This document shows positions 1 to 7,828 of a stretch of DNA of 23,808 nt, in pieces (positions within the stretch are counted from its first letter, which is position 1; every line of letters begins with the position of its first letter). This stretch comes from Gemmatimonadales bacterium UBA7889 (GTDB taxonomy: Bacteria > Gemmatimonadota > Gemmatimonadetes > Longimicrobiales > Gaopeijiaceae), in the NCBI GenBank assembly GCA_002501085.1, contig DLRL01000066.1, positions 1-23,808 of the forward strand, read 5' to 3'. Below the pieces are notes generated by a model. That model made no database searches. It saw only the letters and a program-made list of their open reading frames with translations, and had not been told where the DNA came from. The translations under genes and the position numbers were made by a program.

Positions 1-397
1 CAATCTCAATATGAATCTCTGCAGTTCGGCCAACTCGCTCAGCAGCATCAGTCACTAGGCTAAGGGCTTCGGGATTGGAAATACCAAGCTGCAGTCCTGC
101 CTCCACAGCCGCTTCAGTGGAGGCAGGTGGGAGAGGACTGACAATCAGAATTGGGTATATGACACCAAGTTTTTGAAGCTCTAGCCCCTCGTCCAGAGTA
201 GCTACACCAAACCCCCATGGATTAGTAGTCTCCAAAGTTTGTACGGCCTGAGATAGGCCGACTCCATAAGCGTCAGCCTTAACCATTGGGATTAATCGGG
301 AACTCGGCCCTACAACCTCTTGGAGGGTAGAAACGTTCCGAAGCAGAGCATCTGCTTGGACTTCAACCCAAGCACGGTCACTAGGATTAGTTAACAT
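1..397 (-). CDS. alr: Alanine racemase, N-terminal part (cut by window edge)
   Basis: This is the start of a PLP-dependent alanine racemase, which interconverts L- and D-alanine and supplies D-Ala for the peptidoglycan stem peptide. About 132 codons are visible; full-length family members have roughly 360 to 390 residues, so the rest lies beyond base 1. The start of the PLP barrel domain is clear: SDRAWVEV near residues 6-13, then PMVKADAYGVG at 37-47, where K40 is the lysine expected to bind PLP. The usual AYGHG reads AYGVG here, a mild deviation. Start: ATG at 397, with a GAGAG ribosome site just upstream. It diverges from mazG across 65 bases. Its product feeds the Mur ligase pathway encoded further right, but it is not in that operon. 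The identification rests on sequence motifs and is firm; the gene's end cannot be seen. Confidence 0.9.
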   Translation of the reverse strand, partial: MLTNPSDRAWVEVQADALLRNVSTLQEVVGPSSRLIPMVKADAYGVGLSQAVQTLETTNPWGFGVATLDEGLELQKLGVIYPILIVSPLPPASTEAAVEAGLQLGISNPEALSLVTDAAERVGRTAEIHIEI

Positions 398-462
398 AGG
401 CTCTCAAAGATGCCAAGAAACTGGGCTTCCGAACATGAGCCATCCAACTGGATACTTGCTCA

Positions 463-1251
463 ATGATACAATCCAACAAGGATATCGAAACTAACTCTCT
501 TCATTTCCAAGGCCCTGGTATGCTCGAAAGAGCTGCCCAACTCGTGCGGTTTTTACGAAAACACTGCCCCTGGGATAGAGAACAAACTGCTGAGAGTCTT
601 ATACCGCACCTACTAGAAGAGGTACATGAGGTTGTTGATGCAATCCGTAAGGGTTCTGATGGGGACCTTGAAGGAGAGTTGGGTGACTTACTCTTAAACT
701 TGGCCTTTCAAATCGTGGTCGCTGAGGAATCCGATAGTCTCGACACTAAGAGTGTCTACCAGCGCCTCGAAGAGAAAATGGTCCGGCGTCACCCACAACT
801 ATTCGGCAATGATGAGCACCAAGACTGGGAGAAACTAAAGAAGTCAGAAAGAGCAAAAACAGAGGGAGTGTTGGCAGGCATGGCGAGTGGGCTGGATCCG
901 CTCACGGCGTCATACCGAATTCAAGAACGAGTTGCTGGTGTCGGGTTCGATTGGGAGGACTACCGAGGAGCTCGAGAGAAAGTAGTCGAAGAACTCGAGG
1001 AGGTTACACAGGCAGCTGAAGCTGGAGACTCAACTGGACTAGAAGAGGAACTGGGAGACTTGCTTTTTGCCGCCGTCAACCTCACTCGGCTTGCAGGTTC
1101 ACATCCCACCACGGTCCTTGCGCGAGCGAACATGAAGTTCCGCAACCGCTTCGAGCTACTGGAGAAATTCGCTCGAGACAATGGCATTATTATTGAAGAA
1201 TCTAGCCTAGAAGTCCTCGACTCACTGTGGGAAAAAACAAAGAACACATGA
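463..1251 (+). CDS. mazG: Nucleoside triphosphate pyrophosphohydrolase MazG
   Basis: MazG hydrolyses (d)NTPs to the monophosphate and pyrophosphate, clearing damaged or excess nucleotides in the cytoplasm. The protein has 262 residues, close to E. coli MazG (263), and shows the expected two tandem MazG domains. Each has the EExxE...ExxD magnesium site: E52, E53, E56 with E72 and D75 in the first, and E176, E177, E180 with E196 and D199 in the second. The signature CPWDREQT is at 35-42. The start is uncertain. ATG 463 has no clear ribosome site. ATG 520 (residue 20) has AAGG 7 bases upstream, and family homology begins right after it, giving a 243-residue protein. It is the only plus-strand gene here, divergent from alr and convergent with the dehydrogenase, with 7 bases between the stops. 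The function call is firm. Confidence 0.93.
   Translation: MIQSNKDIETNSLHFQGPGMLERAAQLVRFLRKHCPWDREQTAESLIPHLLEEVHEVVDAIRKGSDGDLEGELGDLLLNLAFQIVVAEESDSLDTKSVYQRLEEKMVRRHPQLFGNDEHQDWEKLKKSERAKTEGVLAGMASGLDPLTASYRIQERVAGVGFDWEDYRGAREKVVEELEEVTQAAEAGDSTGLEEELGDLLFAAVNLTRLAGSHPTTVLARANMKFRNRFELLEKFARDNGIIIEESSLEVLDSLWEKTKNT
464..472 (+). promoter_or_regulatory. Candidate extended -10 element overlapping the called mazG start
   Basis: The bases read TGATACAAT, an extended -10 pattern (TGN followed by TACAAT, 5 of 6 matches to TATAAT). No good -35 box lies upstream (CCAACT at 444-449 is poor), which an extended -10 can tolerate. If this is a real promoter, transcription would begin near 479 and mazG would have to start at the later ATG (520). 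This is inference from pattern only. Confidence 0.25.
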
Positions 1252-1258
1252 AGGTTTC

Positions 1259-2323
1259 CTAGTATCCGGCCACCTTGTTAACAACGTTCCGCCACTCCTT
1301 GATAGGAGAACTCCCTAAATAGCACTGCAAGTTGTGTAGAATCAGGTCTGTTTCGCGCCGCCAAAAACCTCGAGACACCGCTGAAACATGAGGTGTGATT
1401 AATACTTTCGAGTGACCCCAAAGCTCGTGGTCCCCCCTAAGGGGTTCTTTCTGGAAAACATCCAGTGCTGCACCACGCAGTTTTCCAGTATTAAGCGCGT
1501 CAATCAGAGCTGTTTCGTCAATTAGTTTACCTCGAGCAACATTGATGAGCACCGCTCCCTGTTTCATGTGGCTAAACGCTTCTCTGTTCATCATACCGCG
1601 GGTCTCTGGCGTATCAGGCATTGCTAAGACAACAACGTCACTCTGGGCGAGGCAGGTTTTGAAACCTTCATCTCCACTTAAAAGCTCTATTGTTCCTGCA
1701 AGTATACCCTCAGCAGTTGGCACTACATCTTCTAGCAATGGAGTGCGCTTTAGGGCCATTACCCTTGCCCCGAGACCAGCTATTCGTAACGAAACCTCAT
1801 AACCAACTCCACCGAAACCCAAAACACCAACCGTCAACTCAGAGAGTTCATTGAGCGGCGCGCCTTCCATGTAATACGGTTCGGTATCCCAGATGGATTT
1901 CTTCTGGTTGGCCACTGCTAGGTCTAGACCTCTCCCGAAATACAGGATCATTGCCAGAACTGTCTCGGCCATTGGTTTAGCATGAATACGAGCCGAGTTA
2001 GTAAAAATGACATCGCTCTCAAGCATGGACCGGGTTAGAGAACTTCCGACCCCTGCAGCCCCAGAATGGACCCATCTCAAATGGGGTGACGCTTCCAAGA
2101 GTTCTGCCGGGATTCCATAACCAAAGTAAAGATCTGCCTTTTCAGTTGTCTTAAGAACGGCAGGTGATACACGGGCCGCCCCGTCGCCTGATCCATCTGT
2201 TGCCTCGTCGATAACAACGAGTTCCCATTCTCCTGGTAGGCTGGATCGAATCTCCTCAGGCACCCATAAAGGCATCGCCCATATAGGCCGCCGATCCATC
2301 ATGTCTAGAACCGCTCTAGGCAT
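1259..2323 (-). CDS. D-isomer-specific 2-hydroxyacid dehydrogenase, substrate unknown
   Basis: This is a cytoplasmic NAD(P)-dependent oxidoreductase of the D-2-hydroxyacid dehydrogenase family (SerA, glyoxylate/hydroxypyruvate reductase, D-lactate dehydrogenase relatives). It has 354 residues, a normal length for the family. The Rossmann nucleotide site is GFGGVG at 169-174. The catalytic triad fits R264 in NVARG, E293 in FQKEPL and H312 in TPHVS. The family signature INVARGKLIDE spans 260-270. No ACT or other regulatory domain follows, which argues against a long-form SerA. Substrate cannot be told from sequence; a glyoxylate/hydroxypyruvate reductase-like enzyme is one option. Start: ATG 2323 with AAGG about 10 bases upstream. 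It sits 42 bases after asnS on the same strand and is probably the last gene of this run, ending 7 bases from the mazG stop. Confidence 0.88.
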   Translation of the reverse strand: MPRAVLDMMDRRPIWAMPLWVPEEIRSSLPGEWELVVIDEATDGSGDGAARVSPAVLKTTEKADLYFGYGIPAELLEASPHLRWVHSGAAGVGSSLTRSMLESDVIFTNSARIHAKPMAETVLAMILYFGRGLDLAVANQKKSIWDTEPYYMEGAPLNELSELTVGVLGFGGVGYEVSLRIAGLGARVMALKRTPLLEDVVPTAEGILAGTIELLSGDEGFKTCLAQSDVVVLAMPDTPETRGMMNREAFSHMKQGAVLINVARGKLIDETALIDALNTGKLRGAALDVFQKEPLRGDHELWGHSKVLITPHVSAVSRGFWRRETDLILHNLQCYLGSSPIKEWRNVVNKVAGY

Positions 2324-2365
2324 CTTTAGTCTACCTTATCAACAACACACGCTATGAGCTAAATC

Positions 2366-3673
2366 CTACGGATAAAGCCGGTTCATAAGTCGTGGGAAGG
2401 GAATCATTTCCCTGATATGATGCCGCCCAGTGATCCAGGCCACGGTCCGTTCAAGGCCCAGACCAAACCCAGAGTGAGGGAAGCTCCCATAGCGTCTAAG
2501 GTCTAGATACCATGCGTATGCCTGCTCAGGCAGACCCTCTTCACGGATTCTGGCCATCAAACGGTTGAGGTCATCCTCTCGTTGGCTTCCACCAATAATC
2601 TCTCCATACCCTTCTGGAGCAAGCAGATCGTTGCACAGCACTGTATCCACGTCCTCAGGGTTTTCCTTCATATAGAATGCCTTCGCGCCCTTCGGGTAGT
2701 TGTACACAAAAAGAGGAAGGTCATGATCCTCCATCAATGCAGCTTCATCCGTTGCCCCTAGGTCCATACCCCACTCAGTGTTGGAATCTTTTCCTTTTAA
2801 GATTTCCAGCGCTTCAGTGTAGCTGATACGGGGGAATGGCGGGCAGATACCCTCAAGCTTGCCGGTCTCTCTCTCAAGCACCTGTAATTCATCAGAACAC
2901 CTCTCAAGAGCTCTTTCTACTAAATACGATACAAACTCTTCCTGGAGGCGCATATTATCATCTGAATCGGCGAAAGCGACTTCGGGTTCAACCATCCAGA
3001 ATTCGGTCAAATGCCGACGGGTTTTAGATTTTTCTGCACGGAATGTTGGACCAAAGCAATAGACCTTCTGGAATGCAGGACAGGCAGCCTCAACATAGAG
3101 TTGCCCAGTCTGTGCGAGGTACGCTGTCTCATTGAAATAGTCGGTCTTAAACAGGGTACCAGCATGCTCACCAATTGCCCCGGTGAGGATAGGTGTATCA
3201 ATCCGGACGAACTCCCTGGTATAGAAGAAGTCGTTGATTGCTTGGGAAACCTCAGCTCGGACACGAAGAACCGCCCTCTGTTGAGCAGAACGTAGCCAGA
3301 GATGGCGGTGATCAAGCAGAAAATCCACCCCGTGTTCCTTGGGTTGAATGGGGTAGTCATCTGCAGTAGCAAGCAGCTCTAAGCCATGGATTTCAATCTC
3401 ATAGCCCCCGGGTGCACGAGCATCCTCCTTCACCTTACCCTTGATAGAGACAAGCGCCTCTTGGTTCAGGGATTCATATAGTTCCCATGTAACTCCATCC
3501 ACACTATCTCGGACAAGCACGCATTGCACGGTGCCCGTCCCATCCCGGGCCACTACGAACGCGACTTTTCCATGCCCACGAGTCGTTTCGACCCAGCCCT
3601 GTAGGGTCACCACTTCAGCCACATGGTCACCCAACTTGTTGATATCAACTAGCAAGTCGCTCGAAACCTCCAC
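2366..3673 (-). CDS. asnS: Asparaginyl-tRNA synthetase
   Basis: This class IIb aminoacyl-tRNA synthetase charges tRNA-Asn with asparagine using ATP. It has 435 residues (E. coli 466). An OB-fold anticodon-binding domain occupies about 20-105 and the catalytic core follows: motif 1 around FVRIDTPILTG (155-165), motif 2 FRAEKSKTRRHLTEF (211-225), motif 3 GFGLGLERT (402-410), and the C-terminal IPFPR near 424-428. The TEFWMVEPE sequence after motif 2 is typical of AsnRS and separates it from AspRS, so direct charging of tRNA-Asn is likely. The start is ambiguous: GTG 3673 is called, but GGAGG lies at 3667-3671, inside that reading, and a TTG at 3655 is 11 bases after it. An in-frame TAG at 3712-3710 rules out a longer start. 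recG is 44 bases upstream. Identification is firm. Confidence 0.95.
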   Translation of the reverse strand: MEVSSDLLVDINKLGDHVAEVVTLQGWVETTRGHGKVAFVVARDGTGTVQCVLVRDSVDGVTWELYESLNQEALVSIKGKVKEDARAPGGYEIEIHGLELLATADDYPIQPKEHGVDFLLDHRHLWLRSAQQRAVLRVRAEVSQAINDFFYTREFVRIDTPILTGAIGEHAGTLFKTDYFNETAYLAQTGQLYVEAACPAFQKVYCFGPTFRAEKSKTRRHLTEFWMVEPEVAFADSDDNMRLQEEFVSYLVERALERCSDELQVLERETGKLEGICPPFPRISYTEALEILKGKDSNTEWGMDLGATDEAALMEDHDLPLFVYNYPKGAKAFYMKENPEDVDTVLCNDLLAPEGYGEIIGGSQREDDLNRLMARIREEGLPEQAYAWYLDLRRYGSFPHSGFGLGLERTVAWITGRHHIREMIPFPRLMNRLYP

Positions 3674-3717
3674 TTTAGATGCAAAACCTGTGAGAACGAC
3701 TAGCGCATCCTAGACAT

Positions 3718-5799
3718 CTAGCCAACCCCAAACATAGCAAGTCGATCTTGATACCGTGATTCTATGAGTTCGGAGAGGCGCTTATGGTCAATATGTTCAA
3801 GATCTGGATCGGATGAAATGATCTGCCTCGCGGTCTTTTGAGCTAAAACAAGTAGATCTTCATCTGCTATAAGATCAGAGAACCGGAGAATAGGATCACG
3901 CCCATGTTGCTGACTTCCAAAGAAATCTCCCTGGCCCCTCATACGCAGATCCGCTCGCGCTATCTCAAAACCATCTGTGCTCTCTCGAAAAATATTCAAC
4001 CGCTCGCGCGCGCCCCCTTCGGGTTCCGCAATTAAGATACAGTGACTCTTGGCGGGACCCCTTCCCACTCGCCCCCTTAACTGGTGCAACTGGGAAAGTC
4101 CAAAGCGCTCAGCATTTTCTATGAGCATCACAGAAGCATTGGGTACATCTATACCCACTTCGACAACTGTAGTAGCCACCAGGAGGTCAAGATCCCCTCT
4201 CGCGAACGCACTCATTGTGTCGTCCTTCTCGGATGCAGGAAGCTGTCCGTGCAGTAATCCGAGCCTAGAGCCGGGAAATACCTCGAGCTTCAATCGCTCA
4301 AATTCCTCTGTCGCAGCAAGCAAATCAAGCTTGTCAGACTCACTGACAAGCGGATATACCAGGTATGCCTGACGACCCTCTTCAATCTGAGTGCGTACAA
4401 ACTTGTATACAGACTCTCTCTGCGCAGGTGCTCTCAATTCAGTCTTAACCGGCTTCCTTCCAGGCGGAAGTTCATCTAGGATGCTCAAGTCAAGATCCCC
4501 ATAAAAAGCCATGGCCAGTGAACGGGGAATCGGAGTTGCAGACATCACCAGCAAGTCGGGACGGTTATTTTTCCCCTTAAGGAGTGCCATACGCTGGCGG
4601 ACTCCAAATCGGTGCTGTTCGTCGACAATCAAGAGACCAAGATTCTGGAAGAAAACTGAATCCTGAATCAGCGCATGTGTACCAATAATGACTTGCCCGG
4701 AGCCAGATTTAATTGCTTTTAGTGCTTGATCACGTTTCTGGCCCTTCAAACTCCCCGTGAGAAGGACGACGTTAAGTCCTAGAGGTTGGAGCACGGAATG
4801 AACCTGACGAAGGTGTTGTTCAGCGAGGATCTCAGTTGGTGCCATAAGCGCTGACTGATAACCCCCTTCCGCTGCTAAAAGCATCGCGAAGAGCGCCACG
4901 ATGGTCTTACCTGCTCCAACATCGCCCTGGAGCAGTCGATTCATTCTCCGGTCCAGCTGCATGTCGGAATAAATCTCACTCAATACTCGGGCTTGAGCCT
5001 TAGTCAGTTCAAATGGGAGAGCCTTATGAAGTGGGCGAATTAATTCGTTTGAGCGTTGGTGCAAGATCCCAGGCCCTAACTCGGTTGCCTTCCTCCTGGC
5101 TTGTGCTTGAACGATCTGTAAATGAAAGAGTTCGTCGAATGCGAGCCTGCGACGACCACGCTCTGCATCAGTCAGATTTCCGGGACGGTGTATCAGTGAT
5201 AAGGCCTCATGTAGGTTAGGTAGTCCAAGTTCCTGCCTCTCACGCTCCGACATGTACTCGTCATCAGGCACCCATTCCAACAATTTGTTGAGGTTGGATT
5301 CGAAGATCCTCCTGAGGACCCATTGAGGTACTTCCTCGCTCGCCGGATAGCTTACAAAGACCCTGCCACCTATTTCACTATCCCCATCCTGCGAAAGGGT
5401 GATGAATTCTCGTGGTTGAATCTGGCGACCGTGAAAAAATTTGACTGGACCGCTAGCCAATAGGACATCTCCCTTGGTCAACTTACGATCAAGCCAAGGT
5501 TGACCGGGCCAAGATGCGGTGATGATCCCTGAATCATCTTCCAGAACTGCCTGGAAAATCCGCAATCCGGTACGTGTGGGGATCACACCCTTACTCCGTA
5601 CTCGGCCAATAACCGTCACCTCCAAGCCAACCGCTAAGTTAGCGATTGGGGTGATCGTTGATGCATCGTCATAGCGGCGAGGTATGTGGTATAAGAGGTC
5701 CCGTGCAGACCCGATACCCATCCGAGCTAAAGCGTCAGCCCGCTTAGGACCCACACCTTTCAAGAACTGCACAGGTCGATCAAGGTTAGAGAACGTCAT
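3718..5799 (-). CDS. recG: ATP-dependent DNA helicase RecG
   Basis: RecG is a double-stranded DNA translocase that reverses stalled replication forks and processes Holliday junctions and R-loops. The protein has 693 residues, the same as E. coli RecG. The N-terminal region holds a helix-hairpin-like FLKGVGP (12-18) and the OB-fold wedge domain (about 55-150). The superfamily 2 helicase core then shows Walker A GDVGAGKT (292-299), Walker B DEQH (393-396), SAT motif III (420-422), and the RecG/Mfd-type C-terminal motifs VVEVGIDVPNA and QLRGRVGRG. Start: ATG 5799 with AAGGA (bases 5809-5813) 9 bases upstream. It lies 46 bases after the vWA-like gene on the same strand; its link with that gene is probably only transcriptional. 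Nothing looks truncated or unusual. Confidence 0.96.
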   Translation of the reverse strand: MTFSNLDRPVQFLKGVGPKRADALARMGIGSARDLLYHIPRRYDDASTITPIANLAVGLEVTVIGRVRSKGVIPTRTGLRIFQAVLEDDSGIITASWPGQPWLDRKLTKGDVLLASGPVKFFHGRQIQPREFITLSQDGDSEIGGRVFVSYPASEEVPQWVLRRIFESNLNKLLEWVPDDEYMSERERQELGLPNLHEALSLIHRPGNLTDAERGRRRLAFDELFHLQIVQAQARRKATELGPGILHQRSNELIRPLHKALPFELTKAQARVLSEIYSDMQLDRRMNRLLQGDVGAGKTIVALFAMLLAAEGGYQSALMAPTEILAEQHLRQVHSVLQPLGLNVVLLTGSLKGQKRDQALKAIKSGSGQVIIGTHALIQDSVFFQNLGLLIVDEQHRFGVRQRMALLKGKNNRPDLLVMSATPIPRSLAMAFYGDLDLSILDELPPGRKPVKTELRAPAQRESVYKFVRTQIEEGRQAYLVYPLVSESDKLDLLAATEEFERLKLEVFPGSRLGLLHGQLPASEKDDTMSAFARGDLDLLVATTVVEVGIDVPNASVMLIENAERFGLSQLHQLRGRVGRGPAKSHCILIAEPEGGARERLNIFRESTDGFEIARADLRMRGQGDFFGSQQHGRDPILRFSDLIADEDLLVLAQKTARQIISSDPDLEHIDHKRLSELIESRYQDRLAMFGVG

Positions 5800-5845
5800 T
5801 ATTATGAATCCTTAACATTCATCCTTGGTCGAGTAATCTGGGGAC

Positions 5846-7828
5846 CTATCGGAGGCCAATCCGTCTTCGAATAGCCCACTCAGCACACAGAAGTGTAATC
5901 ACCAGAAGATACGGCCACGGATAGGTGCGCATTGGCCGCTCTGACCTTTCATCATTAGCGACCGTAACAGCGGCTGACTCTGGCGCTTTCGGCTCTTCAG
6001 AGGGAGAAATCATCTCTCCGGAAATCATCTCCACATCGAAACGTCCTTCTCCGATGAGTTCGCCAGATGGCGTTCCGAATCTGTAGTGATACAATCCGGG
6101 GGGGAGCATGCCCGATGAGGGCTTGGTACCTCCAACTATAACTGTGTCAATCAGCAATGAGTCGTTCTTCAAAAGTCGTAGATTCATTATTGTCGAATCT
6201 CCGGGGACTATCCAGGTAACCGGCTCCTTTCTCCGAAACACCCATTTGGTCGGTCGAGGCTCACGGGCTACTGGCTTTTCATCTGCGAATAACCACCCTG
6301 TGACCCCAGACCAGAGCCTTCGATAAGTCTCCTCACCCTCCCCCTCTCGCGCCGCCCATCTCCAGAAACCTGACGCAAGTCCAAATACTCGTCTGTTCGG
6401 ACCACCGTCGTCGAGATATAAGACAGCTTCAGAGGTGCCTGTTCCTCTCAACTGTACACGCACGGGAGATCGGGTTTCTTCCCTATTGAGGGGAATAAGG
6501 AGATCAGTGAGCGGGGGCAGCCCGAGAAACGTTGTGCCTGCTAGCTCCCCTGAAAGAGGAGAAGGTGGCAAGTCACCTGATACATACCATTCACCACTTC
6601 TGCCAACCTCAGTGTCAAAGCCTGCAATAGCGGCACCGCTACTGTCAGCGGGCAGAAGAATCGCGCGCATACTTTTCTCTAGAAGGCCTAGCGTCCAAGA
6701 ATCTGAGTTTCCATCCAACCCATGGAGCACCACCAGAGTCGCTCCATCTACTGCGCGCCGTACTCTACTCGTATCCACCGGTATGGATCGAGCTAAAGCC
6801 TTTCCGAGCGAAACAAACTTATCAGGACCTGCCCGAAGATAGCCTGTCACTGGAAGTCCAGTAACATCGCCAAGCACGGGCAATAGATGACGTAGTTCCC
6901 AATCGGGCTTAAGAGAAACAAGCACTACTGCATTCTCTTCGTTACCTACAATCCCATATGCCACCGCTTCATCATCAGACGTGAATGCATCACCATCTAC
7001 TTGCAGGTGCACTGTGTAACGGATACGGCCTTCAACATTCGGAGCCACAATCGGTACTTCTAGGAGGTTTACTAGGCCCGTCTCAGGGAGGTCTACCTTG
7101 AGTGATACAACCTCAGCACCTTCGGCTCGAATCGTTAGTTCTGCACTGTCAGCCCCCAACCCATGTATCTCAATTTGGCCAAGGATTGTACTCCCTGGAA
7201 GAACTGCATCTTCTACCTCAAATGCAGAGATGCCACCGTTCCGAATATTGTCCCCAAAGCCTTCATACGTGACGTCTAGGGGCAATTGTTCAAGAGTCGC
7301 ATACAAAGCCACTCGATCCTCAAGTCTAAGGTCAGAGAGAACGCGCACAGACCTCACCCCTCCTTCGGCTGCATACTTGAGAGCCGGAGCCAATAAAGTA
7401 TTCACATCTTGAGGGCGTAATCCTGAATCCGTCTCATTGAGGGTAAATGGATTCACTACTTCGCCGAAGGTGAAAACTCTCCACCCCTCCTCTATCAACT
7501 CCTTTGAGCGTTCAATCGCTCTATCCCAAGCGGTCAGTTCATCCTCACCCGCTAACATGCTGATTGAAGCATCCAAGAGGACCCAACCTTCACCCGTTGG
7601 ATTGCTGGAATCCCCGACGGGAATCTTGAAGTCGAACAAAAGCGCAAGGAGCATCACGAAAACGCTGGCGCGGATAAAAGCCAGCCAGCGCGAACTAGTG
7701 GTGGGAAGTTCGACACGGCGGTATACCCAATAGGGATACATGAGCAGTGCGCTGGAAAGCGCAATAAACAAAAGTGCTCGAATCACCTCATGTGCAAGGC
7801 GGCTACTGCGCCCCTCCCTGCTCATCAC
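5846..7828 (-). CDS. Membrane protein with vWA-like and amidotransferase-like regions
   Basis: I do not recognise a named gene. The 660-residue protein has two N-terminal membrane helices (about 17-36 and 48-67) separated by a basic loop, then DASIS at 86-90, a candidate MIDAS metal site (DxSxS) of a von Willebrand A domain. A second Rossmann-like region begins near 298 (VVLVSLKPDWELRHLLPVL), and a W/Y/W-rich block near 489-512 (FWRW, YRRLW, GWLF) resembles BatA-like vWA proteins fused to an inactive amidotransferase-like domain. A last helix (about 638-652) ends in a basic tail. By analogy the bulk would be periplasmic. Its start (GTG 7828, or ATG 7825) overlaps the end of the M23 gene by 26 bases, suggesting translational coupling. 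Function is unknown; an envelope scaffold or chaperone role is speculation. Usual BatA partners (MoxR, DUF58) are not in the window. Confidence 0.7.
   Translation of the reverse strand: MMSREGRSSRLAHEVIRALLFIALSSALLMYPYWVYRRVELPTTSSRWLAFIRASVFVMLLALLFDFKIPVGDSSNPTGEGWVLLDASISMLAGEDELTAWDRAIERSKELIEEGWRVFTFGEVVNPFTLNETDSGLRPQDVNTLLAPALKYAAEGGVRSVRVLSDLRLEDRVALYATLEQLPLDVTYEGFGDNIRNGGISAFEVEDAVLPGSTILGQIEIHGLGADSAELTIRAEGAEVVSLKVDLPETGLVNLLEVPIVAPNVEGRIRYTVHLQVDGDAFTSDDEAVAYGIVGNEENAVVLVSLKPDWELRHLLPVLGDVTGLPVTGYLRAGPDKFVSLGKALARSIPVDTSRVRRAVDGATLVVLHGLDGNSDSWTLGLLEKSMRAILLPADSSGAAIAGFDTEVGRSGEWYVSGDLPPSPLSGELAGTTFLGLPPLTDLLIPLNREETRSPVRVQLRGTGTSEAVLYLDDGGPNRRVFGLASGFWRWAAREGEGEETYRRLWSGVTGWLFADEKPVAREPRPTKWVFRRKEPVTWIVPGDSTIMNLRLLKNDSLLIDTVIVGGTKPSSGMLPPGLYHYRFGTPSGELIGEGRFDVEMISGEMISPSEEPKAPESAAVTVANDERSERPMRTYPWPYLLVITLLCAEWAIRRRIGLR

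Noticed and set aside
3007..3372. A 121-codon minus-strand frame inside asnS
   Set aside because: It overlaps the conserved AsnRS catalytic core in another frame and has no protein-like features.
5800..5830. A six-codon mini-ORF just before recG, ending two bases from its ATG
   Set aside because: Too short to distinguish from chance, with no attenuator-like hairpin or codon bias to support a leader peptide.
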